DNA of 64,000 bases from Sepiola atlantica (taxonomy: Eukaryota > Mollusca > Cephalopoda > Sepiida > Sepiolidae), in contig OY744525.1 of the NCBI GenBank assembly GCA_963556195.1, forward strand, positions 22,836,218 to 22,900,217, read 5' to 3'. How positions within the stretch are numbered: the stretch's first letter is position 1; each line of letters starts with the position of its first letter. This document shows positions 33,331-42,480 of the stretch, piece after piece. A model generated the notes under the pieces. The model was not told the DNA's origin and searched no databases. It saw nothing but the letters and a program-made list of their open reading frames with translations. The translations under genes were made by a program, and so were the position numbers.

Positions 33331-34299
33331 GTCTGACTCTTATATAGGTAGGGGATCGTATCAGGTGCCAGTTGCAACATTTAAAGTAAAAACAAAGGAA
33401 ATGTCTCAATCTGCATAGTTAAAAAAACCAAAAAAGATAAAAAGTAAACGTCTCTGTCTCTAAAGTAAAATAGAATAAAGAAAGAAAACATCTTGAACGC
33501 GTCTCTATCGTATCAAAGAACCGCCGAATGTGATAAAATGATGCCGAATTGTTCCTTCCTTGAAAATAACGTTCTTTTCTTTCTATTGACACGCGATGTT
33601 CACCACAAAAACTTTTATTTATTTATAATTTAAAAAATTATAAAATGTGGCACAACGCCGAAAAGGGGAAGGGGGGAAAAGGCTCGATCTTCACTAACTG
33701 ATAATAACTACTCTAACTTAGCTAGCTTCATTCAGGACTATGATTCACCAAAATACCGCATTTATACCATACATCATTTACCAATCACCAAAAGAATTTG
33801 CACCATGAAAATCCTACTTAAAACCCATATAAATGAAATATGCAACAGGGAGTATGGTGATAAAAATTATATGTAAAAAATTATATTAATGAATATTTAC
33901 AATAAAAAAGGGAAGTTAGTAAAAGACCACCCCCCATTACTAAACTGTGGCAGCTATGCAGATTTGCCAGTCGAAATTGAAAGTAAAAAAAAGGGGTTTT
34001 GATGCAGGCCCCAACGCTTTATTCTGAAACACCACCTTCGAAAATATCAAAGGGATACCTGCATCTCTGACAAATCAAGTGCTCTGTCACCTAATTGGGG
34101 GCAGGATGGGGCGTTAGAAAATAAAATGAGGACAAAAAAAAAAATTGGGGAAGAGGGGGTAGGACAAAATAAAAGGGCCATTATGAAACCATTCATACAC
34201 TAGCTAAGTTATGAACTAAAATTAGCAAAGAACAAGTCTTTGAGTCAACTTAAAACGGGTCAAAATCGATGTTCGTTTTTGCAACCCAAAATCCTGTAC

Positions 34300-34770
34300 C
34301 TAAGGCACGTCTAAATACAACTCTAATCCAGCTCCAGTCACTCTACACAGTCCTGTAACTCTCACCCACCTTTCACCAAAATCTGCCGAAGAGAGTCTCA
34401 CCTTCTCAGCCCTAATGCGAGCTTTCAGGTAATTTTTGAAAATCGCAATAAGGTCAAGAGAAGTGAAGGTCTCAGCTCCGTAGACTGCCTTTATACGAGT
34501 TTTCCATATCGCGTCTCTCATAACGGTTAGTATGCTTAAGAGCACAAAACGTCTCCGCCTATCTGTTGTCGGAACCCAGTTGCTACATACATTGATAGGT
34601 TCCAGGACAAAAAACGATACGTTAAGTATGCAAACTCTAAGACCTGTAACAACCTAATCAGCGGCACAACTCTGCGGCAATAAAAAAAGGCGTGACTCAC
34701 GGTCTCGTCTTCGTCACCGCATCTAACACAAGTCAGTGAACTCACCAAGCCAGCTGAATGAAGCTTCTTA
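34300..34770 (-). pseudogene. LINE ORF2 C-terminal zinc motif fragment
   Basis: LHSAGLVSSLTCVRCGDEDE followed by TVSHAFFYC is the Cys-x2-Cys...His...Cys ending typical of L1/Tx1-type ORF2 proteins. It continues in another frame to about 34300. It joins directly to the endonuclease fragment, so about 2 kb or more encoding RT has been lost. Confidence 0.75.
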
Positions 34771-34972
34771 CACCCTTTGAGCGAGAATCGAAGTACGCCG
34801 AGTAGACGTGAAAACACCTAGCCAGCGCACCCAAATAATCACCTGGAATTAAGTGGGTTTCCTGAATACAACATATATTCACTCCAAAGTGCTGAAGGTC
34901 TGTAGCAACTCGAAATTTATGAGAGTCGGCCCTCAGCCCTCGGGCATTCATGCTTGCTAAATAGAGAGCCAT
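34770..34972 (-). pseudogene. LINE endonuclease N-terminal fragment
   Basis: Starts MALYLASMNARGLRADSHKF and reaches INICCIQETHLI-like sequence (Asn and Glu of the APE-type active site) and YSAYFDSRSKG. Coding then stops making sense as an endonuclease near 34770, where the C-terminal region begins. Confidence 0.78.
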
Positions 34973-36821
34973 TGAGAGTTCTTAGGGTTGGGTTCCAGAA
35001 ACGAACATCGAAGAGGTCAGAATGCCGACAGCTCTCCCTAAACGAATATGTGCCCATCTGAATGTTGATTTGCCCGTCATGGGAGATGCTGCCAACATCC
35101 AAGGGGTAAGTTAGTTTTGTTATCCTGTATAGGTAAGGGTGTAAGCGAACAGTGACCCTCCCAACACAATTTACCCTTAAACCTTTTAATTCGTCCGATT
35201 TAAAAATAGCCATGTGAGGTGAAAGAGAAAAATGTTCGTTTGCCTCCCTTAGCATTTGCCAAAGTCCTTTGCCTTCTTTCTTTCTGATAACCGTAAGGAC
35301 TCTTATCGCGTTAGGGAAGTTAAGGGGATCTTTCACCAATTTATCACCCACCTCTGTAAATGTGAGCAGCTTTTTCAAATCTTGGAGTTTACTCACCACA
35401 CATAAGTCTTTACCCGGAAGGTAAGCAGATTTTTTGCGACATCTGTCTATGGAGGGGCTCCACTGTCTGTTTTGACTTTGAGGTCGTGGAGGAGGTGGAG
35501 GTGGCATGTCTTCTTTCATTGGGGAGTGGGACAGGGTACTGGATTTGTTTTGTAGCAGGGGTGATGCGGGAGGGAGCTTTTCAGATTTTGTAGAGGAGGC
35601 CGGAGGAGTACTTTTTGGGGGGGGTTGTGGGTGGGACGAACGGGAGAGGTTAGGGGAATAAGTTTGTATTCCCTCTCTTTCAAGGGAGCGGTGATCGGTG
35701 GGGGCATTGGTTTCGGAGGTGAACGTGGCTTTGTCAGAGAGGGAATGGATGTGGTTGACTTTTTTGTTTGAGGGCTTGCATTTTGAGAGAGATATTTGAC
35801 AGGTGACAGCGGACTTGATTTTTGAGGGATTTTGGACATTTTGGGACTTTTTCCTTATCCAATTTATTTTTAAGGTCTAGAACCTCCACATATTTGTTCT
35901 TTCCTAGATCTCTGGAAATCATCTCCTCTCTCATTTGGTACAAGGCAAGGCGACCAGGAGTTTTTATCCCCTGAACCAAAATCCATTCATTTTTTTCCTT
36001 TCATCCATCTTGGTCAGATCAGGAAGTTCTGGATAATCCTCCTCAAATGGCTCCGGTGAGAGGGATCTTCGAGGCCTTTGGGTCAACGGCACTACTAAGT
36101 GTTGGCCAACTCTAGTCTTTGTAATAGGGGGCTTGGTCATACCGGGCTTCCTTAGTGGACATTCAAAAGTGAGGTACCTGACTTCCTCACATGCCTAACA
36201 AACAGGCCTCCTTCCGACCACAATTATAGGGAGTTTTTCTTGTCTAATTTCGCTGTAATATGGAATTTTCTCGAATGCTGCCTTGTCCAACAGAGTTTCG
36301 AAAGTCCATATCCCTGGGTATTCATCCCAGGTTACAGACGTGATGTCCCCATATTTCAAAAGGAAAGCGGCTAAGTGCTCCCAGTCAACATGGAATGGTA
36401 CATTAAATATCGATATTGCAGTCTTTCGTTTTCCCATGTATTCCATTCTGAGTATATACTCGGTCGTAATGATTTCAGTCTGAGACAATTGCAGACAGAT
36501 GTCTTCGTTTGGAAACAATGTGTTCCACGTATTAAAACCTCGGCACCAGATTATACGTTGTGGCCTATAGCCAGTTGATGTTCTAATTGTTTTCTTCGTC
36601 TTCTTATCAACAACAAACATGATGAGGGTTCGCTTTTTGATTTCCTCCAACTTCGGGATGTCGACTAGTAAGCCAGTATCGGTTACTAAATGTATGCACT
36701 TTTTCGCCTTTTCAACAAACTCAGCAACGCTTATCACAACTTTCGGAGGCTTGCTCCATTCTGAATATTCAGCTGGCCCCTTCTTTAGCTCCTCGGTAAA
36801 CTCCATTTTGTCAGAAGGCAT
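34950..36821 (-). pseudogene. LINE ORF1 (RNA-binding, zinc-knuckle) with breaks
   Basis: ORF1 proteins bind the element's RNA. The start MPSDKMEFTEEL is at 36821. The first ~210 residues are open and include ISIFNVPFHVDWEHLAAFLL, resembling an RRM-like segment. A zinc knuckle follows with spacing C-x2-C-x4-Y-x4-C: the His is Tyr and an in-frame stop lies between the first two Cys. The rest continues in shifted frames through a Pro/Lys-rich region (35516-35839) and an open 34917-35519 stretch (PPPPPPRPQSQ, then KLQDLKKLLTFTEVGDKLVK). It overlaps the endonuclease start. Damaged and unlikely to work. Confidence 0.75.
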
Positions 36822-37197
36822 CGGGCTAGTGATAACGAGAGAGAAAAAAAACGTGGTAAAAAAAATGCAACTCCACAAAAAAACAGCAATAACAACAACA
36901 ATAACAGCAACAACAACAACAGCAATAAGGTAATCCAAAATGGTAACAAATCAACAATATCAACAAGGGGAAAAACATACTCAACGCTTTCTTATGTTCA
37001 CCACAAAACTAACCCTTCTTTTATTTACCCTTCTTCACCGCTAACCGCACCTAATTTGCATAATGCAACCCTCTCGTGATGTCGATATCACTTCCTGTAA
37101 TTTAATGGGCATGAGTTCGTGCCTGCGTGTGACGACGGTTTCCTTCCGCGCCGTCACTACACATTTAAAGTAAACAGAAAGAAAGGAAACATCTCGA

Positions 37198-37342
37198 TGT
37201 ATTCCATCGGCCGTGACCGGGTGGAAGTGTTATTTTCATGTGATTCTTAGTTAGCATTACCTGGAGTGAGGATTGAACCTTCAACCTCACTGAGAACTGA
37301 TTTTTAATCATCTTGTTACGTATCTACGTGGACAATTCTAGC
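37198..37342 (-). repeat. tRNA-Arg-like SINE, 5' part
   Basis: Minus strand has 'agaattgtccacgtagatac', box B GGTTCAATCC, then 'actccaggtaatgc' and 'ggtcacggccgatgga', in the same order as the copies at 51.54 and 60.58 kb. Box A is degraded. Confidence 0.65.
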
Positions 37343-37344
37343 AT

Positions 37345-37855
37345 AAATTTCTGGAGCCTTAAATCTAATCGAGATGTGACTCAAGCGAACGCCAAAAAGC
37401 AAATGGCTTGAATAGATACCCTCGTTCTTTCTCTGGTTTGTGGATACAGTCTCCTCTTCGCTTCCAAAAGGCAAGTCAGTTTTCACAGGAACGTGTTAAC
37501 GCAATATTTTTCAACCAATGAAAAACGTTTCAAACCCAAAATCTAGCAAGCCTATGTCAAATTAACAAACGATGTAAAAACCAGTGACTTGGTTAACAAA
37601 ATCAGAGTTCTCCAGAGATCCAACGCAGCGCACGTCGAAATGACCCAAAAACGTACCCCCCCTCCTCCTCCCGCGCCTTTTGCCAGGGAGGCAAAAAGAA
37701 GGGAACACTTCAAAACTCACATACAAGCTACCTCACCTCACACATATCTACACACGCACTAACAGAACAAGGTTAACTTACGCATACTTACAGTGCCACA
37801 TTGTCTAATACTCACATACGCATATAACTTACACACGCATATTTTTTGTTATTTT
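37345..37855. other. No recognised gene
   Basis: No supported feature. Confidence 0.45.
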
Positions 37856-37859
37856 TTTT

Positions 37860-38075
37860 TTTTTTTAACATAGTTCACCCCAAACAAGGCAGGACGCCAC
37901 TGTAGACGTAAGGGCTACTGAGAAAAAGGAAGAGGGGAGAAGGTAGGGGGCAGTCAACCTAGATTGAGATCTGTGCAGCGAGATGTCTGTTTACATTAGT
38001 TTTAAACTTCTGCATGTCTGTACTGTCGGGGAAACAGGGGGCAGGAAGGGAGTTCCAGAGGCCAGCAACACTAAC
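37860..38075 (-). repeat. Jockey/CR1-type LINE 3' end
   Basis: 'aacatagttcaccccaaaca', 'gtttacattagttttaaact' and 'gggagttccagag' match the 3' end of the LINE at 49.35-50.16 kb. On the minus strand this is the last coding segment and 3' UTR. Confidence 0.75.
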
Positions 38076-38099
38076 AAATATATAGACATACACATGTTT

Positions 38100-38540
38100 A
38101 GCCCTCCTGTCTTCTTATTCACTCAACATTTCCGACCAAAAACACGAGTTGTATAGACTTTACTAAATGAACATTACTTCAGTATAAATGACTTTTAGCT
38201 CCTTGTAAACTTGTGGTTATAGAAATGTGTTGTTATTTAATAATATTTTCCTTGATTTTTCATTCACAAAACTATGTTTATGTTTAAGTTAGCACTTGCT
38301 AGCTGGTGACCTTAATATTCCCTCATTCATTCATTTCCATTTATTCAATATGCATGCATGCGCGTATGTATTCTTCATTTCATTTCCTTTGCCATTTACA
38401 ACCCACATTATATAATTTATATTAATTTTCGTCGTGGTTCTAAGTAAAATCCCAAAGACACCAACGTTGCCTAAAATGGCCCTACCAAGGCCAAGGACCA
38501 CACCACAGTATTATTACTATTTTTTTATTTTTTTTTACAT
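38100..38540. other. No recognised gene
   Basis: No supported feature. Confidence 0.45.
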
Positions 38541-38544
38541 CAGT

Positions 38545-38612
38545 CAAGATGAAAATGTTACGCATAATCCAAATTATCAATCCTCATCTAAAAAATTCCG
38601 AAACATATGTTC
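38545..38612 (+). repeat. SINE 3'-tail fragment
   Basis: 'tcctcatctaaaaaattccg' and the preceding 'aatccaaattatcaa' match the tail of the tRNA-Arg-like SINE at 60.97-61.05 kb. Another tail is at 47785-47850. Confidence 0.55.
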
Positions 38613-39026
38613 CCTTTATTAAAAAAATTTTTTTTTAAAATTGAGAAACATTATTAATATTTGTTAACATAAAGGAATCAAATTTCAAATGCTAAAATCC
38701 GTTTTTTGATGATTTTATCCCGCCAAATTTTATAATGGGTTCTTTGATGCTATCAGTGCCTTCTGAGTAGAACTGGAATGAAGAATCGATCTTCCTGCTG
38801 ATATTGCCCCAGTTCTCAAATTCTTATCGATTTGTCGAAGGAATAATCGATGTGCACAGAATTTCGTATGGATTTTTGATAATGTTGCAGGTGAGATTTG
38901 ACTGGACCTGACGCGAGATTAAAGAGGAAATGAACATGGCTGGCCAATGTCAAATTTGACATGAAAAACCCGGGGGGATAGTTCTTCATGACAATATAGA
39001 TAGAAGCTGCAGTTAATGGACAAAAT

Positions 39027-39029
<3 letters not shown>

Positions 39030-39070
<41 letters not shown>
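39030..39070. repeat. (TA)n microsatellite
   Basis: Left part of a TA tract split by the MITE at 39071-39461. Confidence 0.96.
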
Positions 39071-39074
<4 letters not shown>

Positions 39075-39457
39075 GGTGGGCAAAAATAAGGGTCCTATTT
39101 TTAAAAATTCATAACTTTTTTATTTATTGATTTTTTTTTTTTTTTTTTTTTTTTTAGAATAAGTAAAGGACCCCTTCCGAAGCAAGCATGAGCCGTATTA
39201 GCTCTAAGGAACGTACCCTCATTTAGAAAACATTATTTTTGCTTAAAAAACTCAAAACAGTGTAAAAAACAATACTTTAGTTTTTGTAAGTTTTAAGAAG
39301 TGTTTTTCGGCTAAAATTTGTTTTGTTTATTTAAAAAAATCTCGGAAGGGTCAGTCTACACACACATAAAGTTTGGTGAGTTTAACTTTTATTTTGTGGA
39401 AGTTATTCAAATTCAAGTTATTCAAATTTAAAGATAGGACCCTTATTTTGGCCCACC

Positions 39458-39461
<4 letters not shown>
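39071..39461. mobile_element. Mariner-type MITE inside a TA tract
   Basis: Ends ACAGGGTGGGCAAAAATAAG and inverted ACAGGGTGGGCCAAAATAAG, about 28 bp of terminal repeat. It is flanked on both sides by (TA)n, the TA target expected of Tc1/mariner elements. The 390-bp interior has no transposase. Confidence 0.85.

Positions 39462-39502
<41 letters not shown>
39462..39502. repeat. (TA)n microsatellite
   Basis: Right part of the split TA tract; lies 22 bp 3' of a hammerhead ribozyme on the minus strand. Confidence 0.96.
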
Positions 39503-39508
<6 letters not shown>

Positions 39509-39523
39509 TTGTTTTGTTTATTA

Positions 39524-39576
39524 TCTATGTACGTATACGTTTCGTCCTTTATAATCGCGACTCATCAGCATAGAGA
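39524..39576 (-). ncRNA. Type I hammerhead ribozyme, copy A1
   Basis: Minus strand: stem I 5' strand TCTATG, core CTGATGA (39568-39562), stem II GTC...GAC with an AT-rich loop, core GAAA (39543-39540), stem III ACG/CGT closing TATA, then A as cleavage-site base (39530), then CATAGA pairing with TCTATG over 6 bp. All invariant core bases are present. Predicted cleavage is between 39530 and 39529 on the minus strand. The 3-bp stem III is typical of metazoan retroelement hammerheads, which may act as dimers. Confidence 0.85.
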
Positions 39577-39587
39577 TATAACTATTC

Positions 39588-39690
39588 ACTACTGGTCATG
39601 CGATTCGAAACCCCGGATTCCGAGTATTTTACAACTCAAATCCCGACATCCAGAAACACTAGGCCACCGCTGAATAGCAAATAAACAGTG
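39588..39690 (-). repeat. tRNA-like promoter head of the hammerhead unit, copy 1
   Basis: Minus strand: box A-like GGTGGCCTAGTG at about 39670 and box B-like GGTTTCGAATC at about 39608. It lies directly upstream of hammerhead A1. Box B has one extra T. A second copy is at 39914-40010. Confidence 0.65.
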
Positions 39691-39849
39691 ATAATTTTAA
39701 CACTTTATTCGGTGGCTTGACATCATAAGAGCGTTCAACTTAATGAAAGGAAATTTTATAGCTAGCGACGTCATGCTGTGTTAATACTACACTTACATCT
39801 AGAGGGTTTTCTAGGAGCTACAAATAATAAATATTTGTTTTGTTTATTA

Positions 39850-39902
39850 TCTATGTACATATACATTTCGTCCTTTATAATCGGGACTCATCAGCATAGA
39901 GA
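39850..39902 (-). ncRNA. Type I hammerhead ribozyme, copy A2
   Basis: Same structure as copy A1. Stem II is better (GTCC/GGAC, 4 bp); stem III is weaker (ATG/TGT with G-U pairs) through changes that look like CpG decay. Core CTGATGA at 39894-39888, GAAA at 39869-39866, stem I TCTATG/CATAGA. Predicted cleavage after the base at 39856. Confidence 0.82.
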
Positions 39903-39913
39903 TATAACTATTC

Positions 39914-40010
39914 ACTACTGGTCATGCGATTCGAAACCCGGACACCGTGTATTTTACAACTCAAATCCCGACATCCAGAACCACTGGGCCACCGCTGAAT
40001 AACGAATAAA
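39914..40010 (-). repeat. tRNA-like promoter head of the hammerhead unit, copy 2
   Basis: Same box A-like (GGTGGCCCAGTGG) and box B-like (GGTTTCGAATC) signals, upstream of hammerhead A2. Slightly diverged from copy 1. Confidence 0.65.
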
Positions 40011-40084
40011 CAGTGATAATTTGAATACTTTATTCGGCTATATATATATACATATATATATATATGAGAAAGGAAGAATGAGAG

Positions 40085-40450
40085 TAATCTCACACCTAAC
40101 CACAACAAAATCTCCCCTCCCCCTCCTTTCGACTACTTCTTTCACACTCTTACCCACCCACCCCGCCTACTTTCAACTTATCAAAATCTTTTTCTAAAAC
40201 TATGATACTACCTACATACAAAATACAGAGTTTTCCCCCCTTTCCTCCTCTTTCCCTAGCCCCTCAAAATCCATGCTACACGTCACCACTACAAAAACCT
40301 CAGCAGACCCCTCCCTTTTTCACTCACAGCCATCGACATTCATTTCACTCTCTGCTACTGACTTCTTTCAGCCCGGAACTTGATCCAGCGCTATCAGTAG
40401 CCACGGCTACTACTTTTCCTCATCAACCCATCATGTCAACCCAATATTTC
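40085..40450 (+). other. Pyrimidine-rich stretch
   Basis: C/T-rich with A and low G on the plus strand ('ctcccctccccctcctttcg'). The open frame within is a result of composition, with no motif. Confidence 0.6.
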
Positions 40451-41078
40451 GATGTACTTAAAACAAATTCAATCATCATACATTAAAAACTACTTTGAGA
40501 CCCCCAAGTCTTACTCTCCCAAAAACGTATTTGACTGAGTGAGTAGCAAATTTATTTCTCCCGTATCATATCAGTCCTGTGACACGACTCATTTCACCGG
40601 TGAAACTTATTTCACACTGTAATATTACATTTTACACCACTTATTATTTCCTTTATAAAACACACAATCTTCTTCTTATAACATAGTCAACATAAGCTAA
40701 TCACGAACCGTTCCCTCATTCAGATTTAACGAATAACAAAATACCGAGTTTAAGAATAAACACTCTTCAATAATTGACGTACATTTACCCACGTTCCGGA
40801 ATTACAGAATCAATAAACAAACGCTTTCATTTTCAAGCAAAACCTAATCAACATGGCGACCACTATTCGAAGACTATAGGTAATATTCCTTAACCTTAAC
40901 CTTCTGTTTTACTTCTAATTCATATTTTAAACTTTCATACTTTATAACATCCACAAATCACATTCAATACACATTCGAGGTTACACCATCAACGTAGAAC
41001 ACATAACGTTCGACCGTATCGGCATCCAGAGTCCTTCAATTCCTTTGTTTACATGTGAGTTACGGTAGCCCATAACGT

Positions 41079-41136
41079 CAATTTATTGCTGACAGCCACA
41101 TTACATTTTGTACTGTAGCTGTCAGCAATAAATTGA
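41079..41136 (+). other. 19-bp perfect hairpin
   Basis: TCAATTTATTGCTGACAGC and its exact reverse complement are separated by a 20-nt loop. Size resembles a small foldback or a pre-miRNA; expression is unknown. Confidence 0.6.
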
Positions 41137-41175
41137 AAAAAATGAGCTACTTTTAATTATATATTTCGAAGTCTG

Positions 41176-41177
41176 TC

Positions 41178-41214
<37 letters not shown>

Positions 41215-41330
41215 CCTACCTACCTAAGTCTCTGTATATCTGTTCATATTTCTAGATCTATCTACCTACCTAAGTCTCTGTATATCTGTCTATATTTCTA
41301 GATCTATCTATCTATCTATCTATCTATCTT
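41176..41330 (+). repeat. (TCTA)n tetranucleotide repeat, interrupted
   Basis: TCTA runs at both ends, with two copies of 'acctaagtctctgtatatct' between them. Confidence 0.93.
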
Positions 41331-41619
41331 ACCCATTCATACCTATCAATGTAAATCTCTGTATTAAAAAATTAAAACAAAATTGAATGCATATACGAAC
41401 AGAATGGTCTGGGCAAAATCCATCAATCCACAAACAGGAGCACTTCGGATTGGAACAAAAATAAAAATTGCCACAGTCTCGAAGGATTTCTCCTTCGCTG
41501 ATCGAGGATACAACATGGTACTTATGCAGTTTTCGGACCCGTACCCTGCTATTTTTAGATTGGATTTTCAAGTTACATTCTGTGTCTACACTATCTTCTG
41601 TTTATTTAATTCTTACGTT

Positions 41620-41690
41620 AAAGTACAGAATAGTTACCAAAGCCCCCCCCCCAATTCCCATGTTAAGAATGTGTTTGTAAATAATGACGT
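41620..41690 (+). repeat. Dispersed repeat shared with the 9.6-kb MITE
   Basis: 'aaagtacagaatagttacca', a C run, then 'catgttaagaatg' match 9580-9640 in the same order. Confidence 0.5.
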
Positions 41691-41825
41691 TATTATTTCA
41701 GCACGATCTGTAAACTGCAGAAGTACTGAGAAAAGATTTAGTATAGCGTTCGATCGGTTGTTTACAAAAGTTAAATTATTCGATTTATATTTCTCTCAGG
41801 CAACGCCGGGCAACGGGTCCTGCAA

Positions 41826-41826
<1 letters not shown>

Positions 41827-41858
<32 letters not shown>
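41827..41858. repeat. (TA)n microsatellite
   Basis: Preceded by GCAACGCCGGGCAACGGG, a GC-rich palindromic border also hinted at near 48.99 kb. Confidence 0.96.
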
Positions 41859-41862
<4 letters not shown>

Positions 41863-41976
41863 CTTTGTAATATAGCAGGAAAAATCCCAGCAGAGTGCTC
41901 GATTAATTAAGAATTAAAGTTAAAAATTAAAAATTAAGAGCGTAATATTTATTTATTTTGGCACAGAAAAATTAGT

Positions 41977-42045
41977 ACAACATTCGTACCGTCGGTTTCA
42001 AGCACGGACGGACTTAGCCATCTGGCTCTCTTCAGCTTCTGTTGT
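41977..42045 (-). ncRNA. Type I hammerhead ribozyme, family B copy 1
   Basis: Minus strand: ACAAC (42045-42041), internal loop, G, core CTGAAGA (42035-42029), stem II GAGC...GCTT, core GAAA (41999-41996), stem III ACC/GGT with GAC loop, cleavage base A (41987), then C, internal loop, GTTGT pairing with ACAAC. An internal loop in stem I is usual in natural hammerheads. A (TA)n tract lies just 5'. Confidence 0.75.
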
Positions 42046-42056
42046 CATCTGTTTCA

Positions 42057-42058
<2 letters not shown>

Positions 42059-42097
<39 letters not shown>
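42059..42097. repeat. (TA)n microsatellite
   Basis: Lies 5' of the family B hammerhead. Confidence 0.96.
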
Positions 42098-42101
<4 letters not shown>

Positions 42102-42480
42102 TAATAGTTAGATATTTATTTAAATGAGATCTTTTTTTTTCCATTTTCTTACCTTTCTGTTTTTGCTGAGAATATGGCATCCTATCGAATTCCAGACATT
42201 CACCTGCTATTTCAGACACTCCAACCGAGAGATCTTTTTAAGATTCTAACCGTCCCTTTAAGTGCAATTGTTTGTATCTCTTTTGCACTTGGTTCACCGG
42301 ACGTGAGTCCAAGTATGTCCTTTAAATCCCGGATTTAAAAAAAAAAAAAAAAAAAAATGAATAGATGATTTTATCCTTTGAAAAGAGAGTATAAAACCAT
42401 TTGAAATATTGATAAATAGAATAATTGGAAAACATAAAAAAAAAATGAATAACATTTTACCTTTGGCTTAGGGAGAGCAT

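Larger units (their letters stand above)
33611..36993 (-). mobile_element. L1/Tx1-like LINE, internally deleted, with target-site duplication
   Basis: Flanked by a 15-bp duplication ATGTTCACCACAAAA (33596-33610 and 36994-37008). Minus-strand order: short 5' UTR, ORF1 (36821 to about 34950), start of the endonuclease, then abruptly the C-terminal zinc motif and a 3' UTR ending in an A-rich tail at 33611. The endonuclease remainder and whole reverse transcriptase are missing. A related 3' end is at 58.38-58.64 kb. Confidence 0.85.
39503..40040 (-). mobile_element. Tandem hammerhead/tRNA-like unit, retrozyme-like
   Basis: Two direct copies of one sequence (39503-39716 and 39829-40040) are separated by a unique ~112 bp, giving a repeat distance of 326 bp. 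On the minus strand each copy holds a tRNA-like promoter head followed by a type I hammerhead ribozyme. Cleavage at both ribozymes would release an RNA of about 326 nt. This is the layout described for small non-autonomous retrozymes: tandem ribozyme-bearing units of a few hundred bases. The second copy is truncated at a TA run at 40041. No protein is encoded. Confidence 0.7.

Noticed and set aside
40202..40486. 94-codon Pro/Ser-rich frame
   Set aside because: Lies in a pyrimidine-rich tract; no motif or start context.
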